DNA of 34,796 nucleotides. Origin: Desulfobacteraceae bacterium. GTDB taxonomy: Bacteria > Desulfobacterota > DSM-4660 > Desulfatiglandales > Desulfatiglandaceae. Numbering within the stretch: the stretch's first letter is position 1; each line of letters begins with the position of its first letter. The stretch covers positions 1-34,796 of the forward strand of contig JADHXI010000016.1 in NCBI GenBank assembly GCA_016783065.1. Reading direction: 5' to 3'. A model generated the notes under the pieces. It was not told where the DNA came from, searched no databases, and was given only the letters and a program-made list of their open reading frames with translations. Of this stretch, positions 26,115-33,014 are shown one piece after another. Position numbers and translations under genes: made by a program.

Positions 26115-27530
26115 TCAGGAGGCAAGGGTGGTACCCGGCTGCTCGATCACCCGCATCTCCTTCCATTTTCCCCCGAGAAAACGAAAATAGAACACAAACC
26201 CGAGTATGATCACATAGGCCGAAGCAATAACCCAGGCCAACATCAGGCCCCAGTCGAGGATAATGACCGTAAGGTAGGTTGGAATAATGAGCACAAGCAG
26301 GGATATGATTGCAACCACGACCATCACATAGCGGGTATCCCCGGCACCTTTCACGGCAGCGGCAAAGACCATGTTCATGGTGTCAAAGACGGAGTAGACC
26401 GCCACAAACCTCAACAGAATCACTGTAAGTCTGTAGATCTCGGCAAACCGTGCGGGGTCTGCCTGCGCCGCAAAGGGGGCCACAAAGATATCCGGGACTG
26501 ACACGTATGCGATGGCGATGCCAGCCATATAGACAAAGGTCAGATGGAACGCTGAATAAACACTCCTTTGTGCCACCACAGGCCTGTCCTTCCCCAGATA
26601 CTGACCCACAAGCACCGATACCGCGATGCCCGAACCTATCATTGGCATAAAAACGAGCGTGCTGATACTAAATGCAATATTTGTGGCCGCAAGACTGGTG
26701 GTCCCCAGACGTCCAACCAGAAGAATAAATATGGTAAACCCCGCCATGTCCAGGAAAAACTGAACTCCCACGGGAAAACCGAAACGCACCAATCGAAAGA
26801 AGAGCCCCTTCCCCAACCGCCACCCCGAAAGGGTCCTGTATGTCTTGTTATGGGCCCTTGCAGATATCAGCGCCATATACATGAGGAATGAAAAGAGACC
26901 TGATAGCACCGTGGCAATGCCTGCCCCTTTGATCCCCATCTCGGGGAAACCCCAATTGCCGAATATCAGTGCGTAGTCCATAACCAGGTTGAGGGCCGTT
27001 GAGGACATACTTACCCACATAACCGGCCAGGTCTTCCCCCTGCCGGAGAAGAACCCGGCCATGGCAGAAGCGGCAATTACCGGTGCCCCGCCAAGACAAA
27101 GGATCTGGAAGTAATCCACTTCATGGGCCTGCACCACCGGCTCGTGACCCACCAGGCTGAAGATGGGGCGTGCAAAGGGGATGAGGCAGACCAGGACCAG
27201 ACCGCCAAGAACCGACACATAAATGCCCTGCCACAGGGCAGGCCCGATTCTGTGGTATCTTCCGGCCCCATAGTACTGGGCGACAAAGGTGCTCGTGTAA
27301 GCCGCGGTGCCGATAAAGATGCTCATGACCGCGAAGTTGAGAATGCCCGCCGGCATGGCAGCCGCTGTGGTGTCGGGCGAATACCAGGAAAGAAACATCC
27401 TGTCCACAAAGTGCTGGATAGACCAGGCGCCCGTGCTCAGGATAAGGGGAACAGCGATGACAAGGAATTCCTTATAGCCCCCCTCTTCCTCCCATCGATT
27501 CTTGAAATATTCCATGGTTGATGCACCCAT
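26115..27530 (-). CDS. MATE-family multidrug/organic cation antiporter
   Basis: About 470 residues with roughly twelve hydrophobic helices in two homologous halves. MATE features include IPLILSTGAWSIQHFVDRMFLSWYS near the start, the half-joining ALIFGNWGFPEMGIKGAGIATVLS, and second-half GFPVGVQFFLDMAGFTIFILL and FGAVKGAGDT-type AAAVKGAGDTRYVMV. It would export toxic or metabolic compounds across the inner membrane in exchange for H+ or Na+. The frame is open to 27629, but that stretch contains the upstream terminator, so the true start is ATG 27530 (MGASTMEYF) or 27515 (MEYFKNRW). The substrate cannot be inferred. Confidence 0.9.
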   Translation of the reverse strand: MGASTMEYFKNRWEEEGGYKEFLVIAVPLILSTGAWSIQHFVDRMFLSWYSPDTTAAAMPAGILNFAVMSIFIGTAAYTSTFVAQYYGAGRYHRIGPALWQGIYVSVLGGLVLVCLIPFARPIFSLVGHEPVVQAHEVDYFQILCLGGAPVIAASAMAGFFSGRGKTWPVMWVSMSSTALNLVMDYALIFGNWGFPEMGIKGAGIATVLSGLFSFLMYMALISARAHNKTYRTLSGWRLGKGLFFRLVRFGFPVGVQFFLDMAGFTIFILLVGRLGTTSLAATNIAFSISTLVFMPMIGSGIAVSVLVGQYLGKDRPVVAQRSVYSAFHLTFVYMAGIAIAYVSVPDIFVAPFAAQADPARFAEIYRLTVILLRFVAVYSVFDTMNMVFAAAVKGAGDTRYVMVVVAIISLLVLIIPTYLTVIILDWGLMLAWVIASAYVIILGFVFYFRFLGGKWKEMRVIEQPGTTLAS

Positions 27531-27587
27531 TCCTTGCCATGCCCTCCGGCCCCAATTGCCGGCAAGACCGTTGCAGATCAGGAACAC

Positions 27588-27625
27588 AAAAAAATGAGCA
27601 GGAGGCGCATTTTCCGGCCCCCTGC
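27588..27625 (-). terminator. Rho-independent terminator of the YfdX-like gene
   Basis: On the minus strand a 9-bp stem with one G-T pair, GCAGGGGGC / GCCTCCTGC (27617-27625 and 27598-27606), is followed after TCA by seven T (27588-27594). It lies about 35 nt after the stop of the YfdX-like gene. Confidence 0.8.
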
Positions 27626-27659
27626 CCATTGAACAACCGCTTTTGTGCCGATGCTATTG

Positions 27660-28634
27660 TTACTTGAATTTGTCGACTGCCTTGTGGAAAAGTCCCTTTG
27701 TCTTTTCCCAGGCATTCTTCATATCTTCCTTAAGGCCCTTTGCCTCTTTTCCTGCCTTCTTTTCGAGATCATCTAATTTTTTCTCAAGATCATCGATCTT
27801 TCCTCTCAGTTCATCGATCTCTTCTTTTGTCTTTTTATCCGCCTTTTTGGCGGCCATCTTGAGATACTCCTTGGCCCTGTTCAGGGCGACCACGGCCCCC
27901 TTGTATTTGCCCATGGCATATTGCTCTGCCGCCTGCCAAAGGCTTTTCTCTGCAAGCACCACTGGGTTATAAATAGCCACAGAGATAACCTGAACACCCT
28001 CTTCCGCAGCCTTGAGGGCCTCATCAGCCTTTTTCGCCTCATTCTTGGCAAGAAAATGTGCGGCCTCGGTCACCTTCCGTTCCGTATAACCCAGGGGCAA
28101 ATCTATTTCCACAAACACCAGACCCGCAGCGGCAAGCGCCAGTTCCTTCTTGGCCTTTTCCTTGTCTTTATCTTCCAGTGCCTCTTGGGCCTTATCCACG
28201 TGTTCCTTTACTTCCTCAATGGGGATAAAACCTTCCACCGCTTCCAATGACGTATAGATAGGAACCAAGTCCGGCATAACCTCGTCGGTGTTCTCATAGG
28301 AAAGGTGTTTCTTTGCCACCCAGATATAATCCTTTATCTTTGTGGTGGGAAGCCCGGCCCTGATGATCTCGATCAGTTTCAGCGCCTGGTTGATTTCCGT
28401 CTTGGCAGTCTTCGGATTCTTGTCATATATATCGCCTCTGGCCTTTACGATATGCTTCAGCACCTTAACCGCCAAAGAGGAAATCAGCTTCTGCTCCGAA
28501 TACGTAAGAGGCTTTGCAGGGATCATGGTCACCTTCTGTTCTATCTTGGCGCCGAATGCGCTCTGAGCGGTAATCAACCCCGTGAAAACAAACATACATA
28601 AAAAACAAGACAACAGAGCTTTCTTTATCTTCAT
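27660..28634 (-). CDS. YfdX-like periplasmic helical protein
   Basis: About 324 residues from the ATG at 28634, which has AGGAGG nine bases upstream (an ATG two codons earlier is too close). A signal peptide (ALLSCFLCMFVFTGLITAQSAFG) is followed by a helical domain with repeated Ala/Lys/Glu helices. It includes KTAKTEINQALKLIEIIRAG, HVDKAQEALEDKDKEKAKKE and LALAAAGLVFVEIDLPLGYT, which resemble the YfdX family of acid/stress-linked periplasmic proteins. The last 80 residues are a coiled coil (KKTKEEIDELRGKIDDLEKK...) that YfdX of E. coli lacks as far as I recall. It has its own leader and a terminator, so it is probably monocistronic. The family call is by pattern and could be wrong; a general periplasmic stress protein is the safe reading. 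Confidence 0.68.
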   Translation of the reverse strand: MKIKKALLSCFLCMFVFTGLITAQSAFGAKIEQKVTMIPAKPLTYSEQKLISSLAVKVLKHIVKARGDIYDKNPKTAKTEINQALKLIEIIRAGLPTTKIKDYIWVAKKHLSYENTDEVMPDLVPIYTSLEAVEGFIPIEEVKEHVDKAQEALEDKDKEKAKKELALAAAGLVFVEIDLPLGYTERKVTEAAHFLAKNEAKKADEALKAAEEGVQVISVAIYNPVVLAEKSLWQAAEQYAMGKYKGAVVALNRAKEYLKMAAKKADKKTKEEIDELRGKIDDLEKKLDDLEKKAGKEAKGLKEDMKNAWEKTKGLFHKAVDKFK

Positions 28635-28814
28635 TGCCATTCACCTCCTATGATAATGGCTTTCCTTTCAGTTCTCGCACCGCCACGCGGGGCGGGTGCA
28701 GGGGGTGATAAAAACGTATTTTATCTGACATGAGAATATGGGAAACCCCTCTCATGTGTCAAGGGCAAACAGGCAACGGGACAGGCAATACAAAAGGCCC
28801 CACTCCGGCTATTA

Positions 28815-28993
28815 GGGCTTGCGCAAAAATAACTTCGCAGAATTGGCACCCAGATTTGGGTCAGATTTGGCTGCGCCGATTGAGCAAAACCACAGAAATA
28901 GTAGTACTATTTAGAGGATTTTGCGATTGAGGCGCGACTGAAGATGACTTGAAGATGGGATGCGAAAATGTAAAGTTATTTTTGCGTAAGTCC
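28815..28993. mobile_element. MITE-like element 1: 179-bp full-length imperfect palindrome with TTA flanks
   Basis: The left end GGGCTTGCGCAAAAATAACT is matched inversely by the right end (GGACTTACGCAAAAATAACT read from the other strand), 18 of 20 identical. The two 89-nt halves align without gaps along their whole length around a centre AAATAGTA-G-TACTATTT at 28904. TTA stands on both sides (28812-28814 and 28994-28996), as expected for a 3-bp target duplication of the TNA kind made by some IS5-group transposases. No ORF is inside, so it would be moved in trans. Confidence 0.75.
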
Positions 28994-28996
28994 TTA

Positions 28997-29140
28997 GGAG
29001 GCTGTCCTAGAATGAGATAGTTTTTTCAAGATCAAGGAAGGCGGAAATTATAACCACAGGAATACATTAAAGTATTTCGAGGATTATAATTTGAGTTTGA
29101 CGCAGAGATTGGGAAAAATAGCCATTCTCGGACAGCCTCC
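28997..29140. mobile_element. MITE-like element 2: 144-bp full-length imperfect palindrome with TA flanks
   Basis: Ends GGAGGCTGTCC (28997-29007) and GGACAGCCTCC (29130-29140) are perfect inverted repeats followed by AGAATG/CATTCT. The two 72-nt halves pair without gaps, including AAATTATAA / TTATAATTT and a central ...TTAA region. TA lies on each side (28995-28996, 29141-29142), as in IS630/mariner-type targets. It abuts element 1. Its right end completes the TAG stop of the neighbouring gene. Confidence 0.75.
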
Positions 29141-29871
29141 TAGTATGAATCCATAATCTTCTGATAGGTTCCATCCTGTTTGATTTTGGCCAGCCCTTCA
29201 TCTAGCTTATGGGCATAATATTGGCTCTTGGGATCCTTTCTTGAAAAGGCCAAAAAAATAGGTGTGGTCTCATTTTGAAATGCCATCTCTATCTTATCTT
29301 CAAGGCCCAATTCCTTAAGCAGGACAGCGGCAGTCTTATCATAAATGATCGTCGCATCAATTCGCCCCACAGACAGCTTCTTGAGGTTGGTCTTTTCGGA
29401 TTTGGAAACCTCTTTAATAATGTTTCCCTTCTCAACCGCCCCCAAAAAATGATCCCCGTAGCCGTAGCCAAGCACAACGCCGACTTTTTCTTTATTCACC
29501 AATTCATCCCTGTTTTTCCCTTTCAACGGTTTTGATTTATCTTGGTAATAGGCCGATACCGCATCATAAAGAGGCGTGTTGCCCAAAACGTATTTCTTTT
29601 TGCTTTCTTCATCCAAGGGAACATTGAATCCGCCCAGCAGGTCCCCCCATTCAACCAGTTTTAAGATCCGATTATAGGGCAGCACCTTAAACGTCACATC
29701 GATTCCCACACGCTTAAAGGCTGCTGCTATGATTTCGTTTGCCAGACCGGTTCCATCCGCTCTTGCGTAAGGGACCCAGTCATCTTCGGCCCCAAGTGTA
29801 ATGGTCTCTCCGTAGGACGACGATACAGACACACACAGCACCATAAACATTCCGATTATTGTCTTCTTCAT
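29140..29871 (-). CDS. Periplasmic substrate-binding protein, SBP_bac_3-like
   Basis: About 243 residues from the ATG at 29871, preceded by GGGGGA; the frame is open further but without a ribosome site. A signal peptide (TIIGMFMVLCVSVSSSYG) leads into a family-3 binding domain: ITLGAEDDWVPYARADGTGLANEIIAAAFKRVGIDVTF, then YNRILKLVEWGDLLGGF and the closing KIKQDGTYQKIMDSY. This resembles polar amino-acid binding proteins, but no ABC permease or ATPase gene adjoins it. It may serve a distant transporter or a sensor. The stop TAG is formed from the TA target and first G of MITE-like element 2, so the C-terminus may have been shortened by a few residues. The ligand is unknown. Confidence 0.85.
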   Translation of the reverse strand: MKKTIIGMFMVLCVSVSSSYGETITLGAEDDWVPYARADGTGLANEIIAAAFKRVGIDVTFKVLPYNRILKLVEWGDLLGGFNVPLDEESKKKYVLGNTPLYDAVSAYYQDKSKPLKGKNRDELVNKEKVGVVLGYGYGDHFLGAVEKGNIIKEVSKSEKTNLKKLSVGRIDATIIYDKTAAVLLKELGLEDKIEMAFQNETTPIFLAFSRKDPKSQYYAHKLDEGLAKIKQDGTYQKIMDSY

Positions 29872-30002
29872 CTTTTTCCCCCGCCGGAAACCTTTGAATT
29901 CATATGTTTCTCCCAAAACCGTCATGATACCCCTGTTCATAAGGTTGCCAAAATAATTTTACCCTAATTCGTATCCATTTGTCCATTTCAGCACAAAAAC
30001 CC

Positions 30003-30053
30003 TTGACTTTCTGGTCTGGTCTGGTCAGACTAAGTATAACGGAGGTGATGGTT
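30003..30053 (+). promoter_or_regulatory. Leader with operator-like repeats of the Phd/PIN toxin-antitoxin pair
   Basis: TTGACT (30003-30008) is followed by three tandem CTGGT units (30011-30025) that run into the palindrome GTCTG-gt-CAGAC (30019-30030), then TATAAC (30035-30040) and GGAGG eight bases before the antitoxin ATG. Phd-type antitoxins repress their own promoter through such palindromes. The TTGACT/TATAAC spacing (26 nt) is too long for a standard sigma-70 promoter, so the exact promoter elements are unclear. Confidence 0.45.
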
Positions 30054-30293
30054 ATGCTCATAACCAATATTTCAGAGGCAAAGGCCCAGCTATCGGCCCT
30101 TATTGAGAAGGTCATGTCCGGGCAAGAGGTGATCATTGGTAAAGCAGGGAAGCCCGTCGCAAAATTAGTGCGCTATGAGCTAAACGAGAAACCGCGCCGG
30201 CCCGGCGCTCTAAGAGGGAAAATCAAAATCGCCGATGATTTTGACGAACTGCCGAAGGATATTGCCAAAGCGTTCGGGATGGTGGACGAATGA
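30054..30293 (+). CDS. Phd/YefM-family antitoxin
   Basis: A 79-residue antitoxin starting at ATG 30054 with GGAGG eight bases upstream. The N-terminal MLITNISEAKAQLSALIEKV and EVIIGKAGKPVAKLVRYE are the Phd/YefM DNA-binding fold; the tail (LRGKIKIADDFDELPKDIAKAF) is the usual toxin-neutralising helix. Its stop overlaps the toxin start by 4 nt (ATGA), giving translational coupling. It should bind the PIN toxin and, with it, repress the shared promoter. Confidence 0.92.
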   Translation: MLITNISEAKAQLSALIEKVMSGQEVIIGKAGKPVAKLVRYELNEKPRRPGALRGKIKIADDFDELPKDIAKAFGMVDE

Positions 30294-30667
30294 ACCTCTT
30301 GCTTGATACACATGTCCTCTTATGGTGGCTTGATGATCACCCAACCCTTTCCAAGAAAACAAAAGCGACAATCGCAGACGGGAAAAATCCGGTTTTTGTC
30401 AGTGCTGTTGTTATTTGGGAAATAATGATCAAGCAAGCATTGGGAAAGCTGGAAATTCCCCGAAATTTTCGGGGGGTGTTAGACAACCAGCCCTTTGAGA
30501 TGTTGGATATCACAGTCGAACACGCGCACGCGGTCGGGGACCTTCCTGCATATCACCGAGACCCGTTTGACAGGATGATTGTAGCCCAGGCGAAAGTGGA
30601 ACGTCTTACGCTTGTGACACGTGATATTCGTTTAAAGAAATACAAAATCCCACTTATCACGGCCTGA
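30290..30667 (+). CDS. PIN-domain (VapC-like) RNase toxin
   Basis: A 125-residue PIN-domain toxin overlapping the antitoxin gene by 4 nt. Acidic metal ligands of the PIN active site are all visible: D6 (LLLDTHVLLWWL), E44 (VSAVVIWEIMIKQ), D91/D94 (HRDPFDRMIVAQA) and D112 (LVTRDIRLKKY). VapC-type toxins cleave RNA, often tRNA or rRNA, when freed from the antitoxin. The THVLLWWL type pairs typically with Phd antitoxins, as here. Nothing suggests inactivation. Confidence 0.92.
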   Translation: MNLLLDTHVLLWWLDDHPTLSKKTKATIADGKNPVFVSAVVIWEIMIKQALGKLEIPRNFRGVLDNQPFEMLDITVEHAHAVGDLPAYHRDPFDRMIVAQAKVERLTLVTRDIRLKKYKIPLITA

Positions 30668-30823
30668 CGCCTCCGGAATCAGGCAGAGGGTTCTTTCACC
30701 TAGATCTTTGATTCTGATGACCATAATGTCCCGCAGCAACCAGTTTCAAGTTTCAAGTTTAATAGTCTCGTAAAAACACTCTTACCTCGCGCAAAGGCGC
30801 AAAGAACGCCAAGACAAAATGAA
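30668..30823. other. Repeat-rich intergenic stretch between the two toxin-antitoxin loci
   Basis: No gene is supported. It holds a direct repeat TTTCAAGTTTCAAGTTT (about 30745-30761) and a G/C-biased motif CGCGCAAAGGCGCAAAGAACG (about 30788-30808). Motifs of this wording turn up in intergenic DNA of many unrelated bacteria as far as I recall. A related phrase continues into the next ORF's 3' end (30841-30870). Confidence 0.4.
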
Positions 30824-31507
30824 TCATGTCAATATATTACCTCTGCGCTCTCTGGGAGCTCTGTGAGAAATCCGACTTCCGGAAAAGCACATGGAAAAAG
30901 AAATTGTATCAAAGTGGTAATAAGTCAACAAAGTCAACAACGTCCCGGAAATCGCATTTGCATCCCTGTCACCCCGACCAGGATTGTCATTCCACGAAAT
31001 TATTTTCAGGCTAGCCAACCCAGCCAAAGACACGGACTGTATTTCAAGGAGGGGTTTTGCCCTCATTTTTATGGTAATCGAAGCCTGATGAGTTTCCTCG
31101 AATCCCTCAGTACTCATTTCGAAGCCGTCGTCAGGTGGCCAAAAAATACGCTCGTCCGGCCCTGCGATTGGCCCAAATGGGATTATATCAACCGGGAAGT
31201 TGCCTTTGCCTTTGTACAGAAGCCTTTGAGCTTTCTTTTCGTCAGGGCTAAATTTCTTAGTTGCAATTAGGCCTTCTCGGAGCCGAGCATAAGAATTCCA
31301 GTCTGACACCTGTACACCTAAATCAAAGTCTTCGGTGCGCCGCATAGTGGATACGCCATAGCACAGCTCCAAAATCCAATCTCTTGCCCGTGCGCCGACA
31401 GCGAAGAAGGGTACATTCAATGAGTCAGCAACATCAGCAATGACGTAAAAGAGCTCTACAGTAAGGTCATCAATCTTATCGGATAAATCGAGTAATTTCT
31501 TGTTCAT
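30824..31507 (-). CDS. AbiEii-like nucleotidyltransferase toxin, C-terminus probably lost and replaced
   Basis: A 227-residue ORF overlapping the AbiEi-like gene by 32 nt, as toxin and antitoxin genes of this type usually do. Residues 1-175 form a nucleotidyltransferase domain: FFAVGARARDWILELCYG with the acidic pair in TEDFDLGVQV, then NFPVDIIPFG and SLAGLASLKIISWNDNPGRGDRD. Related toxins as I recall continue with a helical domain of about 100 residues after this point. Here the frame instead enters GGGACGTTGTTGACTTTG (30929-30946) and an intergenic-type repeat, giving about 50 residues that look random (TYYHFDTISFSMCFSGSR). The toxin is therefore probably truncated and may be inactive. If intact enzymes are the guide, it would transfer nucleotides to tRNA or proteins. 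Confidence 0.72.
   Translation of the reverse strand: MNKKLLDLSDKIDDLTVELFYVIADVADSLNVPFFAVGARARDWILELCYGVSTMRRTEDFDLGVQVSDWNSYARLREGLIATKKFSPDEKKAQRLLYKGKGNFPVDIIPFGPIAGPDERIFWPPDDGFEMSTEGFEETHQASITIKMRAKPLLEIQSVSLAGLASLKIISWNDNPGRGDRDANAISGTLLTLLTYYHFDTISFSMCFSGSRISHRAPRERRGNILT
30929..30946 (-). repeat. REP/RAYT-type boundary motif, inverted copy within the toxin 3' end
   Basis: On the minus strand GGGACGTTGTTGACTTTG, identical over 18 nt to 32865-32882 in the opposite orientation. On the plus strand it is preceded by a partial tandem copy (AAGTCAACA twice, about 30923-30939). The core GGACGTT also forms both ends of the decayed RAYT element at 33755-34275. Confidence 0.7.
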
Positions 31508-32522
31508 AGATAATCTCTGCAGTTTCTATATTTCTTGCGTCACCTGTAGCTAATAGGTCCGCATAAATCAAAATAGGGTGCACCAAATCATGATGTGTAT
31601 TGTCAAGATGTGGCCAGTCGCTAGTGAAATTCCAGAATGGTTTTAGTATCTCAATATTACCATTAGGGTCTTTCCTGAGCTTGAGCGTCAGCATTAATTT
31701 TCCAGGTTTTTCTCTCGTATAAATGGTCACGGTTTGTGGTTTCAGATATTTTGTCAATTTGGCTGCTGCGATTTCCCCTCCCCAATAGGCTCCGAAATTC
31801 GCTAGCTCAGTGTTCTTCAACAGGTTAGTGTCAGTAGTCATGTAGGTTCCCAACAATCTTTTTGGCCTCAACCGTTCCGGATACGCGTTCACCCATCGCG
31901 CCAGCAAATTCTCCTTATTAACCAGGCGACGCCCGCGTTTTCCCAAGTCAATTAAATAACCCCTCTGTCTTAAGTCAACCACGACCCAATTGATAGTACC
32001 CAATGCAACCTCAGCCACTTTGGCGATTTCCCGATATGGGGCGTCTTCTAGACCCGGTTTGCATAGAAGAGCAAAGACTACCTGTAGGCCTGTGGGTTGG
32101 AACGCACGGGTAGGATGAGCTTTGCGGTAATCGTCAATGGGTTTATCGCCCTTGATAAATACGAATAGAGGAGGCTCGTAGATATAGGCGTTACCCGCTG
32201 TATCAATGAATGGAATATTCATTTCCTTCAATTGCTCAGCTATTTGCGGTGTGATATATCTTGTAACAAGGAGTCTCCTTTCAGGGAATTTCCGCAGTTG
32301 GTGGACAACTCCCCCCAGGGTGGCTCGCGTAAACGTTTTTTTGATTTCGACTGCAAAATTCCATTTCAGGTCTTGCATGATTAGTCGGATTCGTGCGTCT
32401 GGCCTGGGGGTATCTTTGTGGATATTAGGTTCAAACTCCACGATAGCAGTTAGGCCGGTTTTATTTTGAAGCATCCCCAATGCTTTTTGCAGGATATCTC
32501 TTTCTGTGAGCTCATTTTCCAT
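31476..32522 (-). CDS. AbiEi-family antitoxin/transcriptional regulator (type IV toxin-antitoxin)
   Basis: About 348 residues from the ATG at 32522, chosen because AGGTGA lies eight bases upstream; a GTG four codons earlier is possible. The N-terminal part (about 35-115) resembles a PD-(D/E)xK-like fold, with RPDARIRL (D42) and FAVEIKK (E59, K61), followed by IPFIDTAGNAYIYEPPLFVFIKG. A winged helix comes next (FQPTGLQVVFALLCKPGLED, YREIAKVAEVALGTINWVV), then a C-terminal domain ending HPILIYADLLATGDARNIETAEIIYE. This is the layout of proteins paired with AbiEii-like nucleotidyltransferases. AbiEi proteins repress their own promoter by binding inverted repeats. A perfect long palindrome lies 17 nt upstream of this start. 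Confidence 0.85.
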   Translation of the reverse strand: MENELTERDILQKALGMLQNKTGLTAIVEFEPNIHKDTPRPDARIRLIMQDLKWNFAVEIKKTFTRATLGGVVHQLRKFPERRLLVTRYITPQIAEQLKEMNIPFIDTAGNAYIYEPPLFVFIKGDKPIDDYRKAHPTRAFQPTGLQVVFALLCKPGLEDAPYREIAKVAEVALGTINWVVVDLRQRGYLIDLGKRGRRLVNKENLLARWVNAYPERLRPKRLLGTYMTTDTNLLKNTELANFGAYWGGEIAAAKLTKYLKPQTVTIYTREKPGKLMLTLKLRKDPNGNIEILKPFWNFTSDWPHLDNTHHDLVHPILIYADLLATGDARNIETAEIIYEQEITRFIR

Positions 32523-32538
32523 TCTACTTTTCACCTGG

Positions 32539-32595
32539 TTCGTACATTATATTGCTATGTTCATTTTTCATGAACATAGCAATATAATGTACGAA
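32539..32595. promoter_or_regulatory. Perfect 57-bp palindrome (26-bp arms) upstream of the AbiEi-like gene
   Basis: Arms 32539-32564 and 32570-32595 are exact inverted copies of one another around a TTTTC loop. The inner core is GTTCAT-ttttc-ATGAAC and the outer ends TTCGTACA/TGTACGAA. It covers the region just before the ribosome site, so it could act as an operator for AbiEi autorepression, as an RNA hairpin in the leader, or both. AT-rich surroundings (32596-32820) hold further half-sites. Confidence 0.85.
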
Positions 32596-32647
32596 TGTCA
32601 AGAACTATTTGTTATGGCATTATAAATTTAATAGACAGAAAAGCAAA

Positions 32648-32699
32648 CGTTCACCGTATCGAATTGTTCATAATTCGTGAACGCAACAAAAAAATGAAC
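32648..32699. promoter_or_regulatory. Second operator-like array with the same half-sites
   Basis: GTTCAT-aattc-GTGAAC (32666-32682) matches the core of the long palindrome at 14 of 17 positions with the same 5-nt spacing. CGTTCAC (32648-32654) pairs with GTGAACG (32677-32683), and a further ATGAAC lies at 32694-32699. The shared half-site GTTCAY points to one dimeric regulator binding several times, most simply the AbiEi-like protein. The remaining 32700-32860 is AT-rich without a supported gene. Confidence 0.55.
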
Positions 32700-32864
32700 A
32701 TTCTTAATTTTAATTTACATAAAAAATATCTCATATTTTATATTTTTAACAAAAAACACTTATTTTTTAGAATGTATATACCCCAGGACTCTTCAGTATG
32801 TGATCGTTCGAGGCATTAGCCGCCAAAGATCTTTTCGTGGACTTGGGGACATCCAGGAGCTTAG

Positions 32865-32882
32865 GGGACGTTGTTGACTTTG
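32865..32882 (+). repeat. REP/RAYT-type boundary motif, direct copy
   Basis: GGGACGTTGTTGACTTTG, an exact inverted partner of 30929-30946. The two copies bracket the AbiE-like locus and its operators (30947-32864). The left end of the truncated IS30-family element follows shortly after. Confidence 0.7.
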
Positions 32883-33014
32883 ATGAATTATTATACTGCC
32901 TTTCTCAGGGTGGATTCTAATTCAAAGTGCACCATTTAAGATAACTAGAGGACATGACAGGGTTTCTGGTAGTGTAGGAAGAACGACCAACCTTACACCC
33001 AGAAGGAACCTATC

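Noticed and set aside
32595-32819. 74-codon plus-strand frame beginning MSRTICYGI upstream of the IS30-family remnant
   Set aside because: It has no ribosome site, covers the operator half-sites in AT-rich DNA, and the product is low-complexity (Lys/Phe/Asn-rich).
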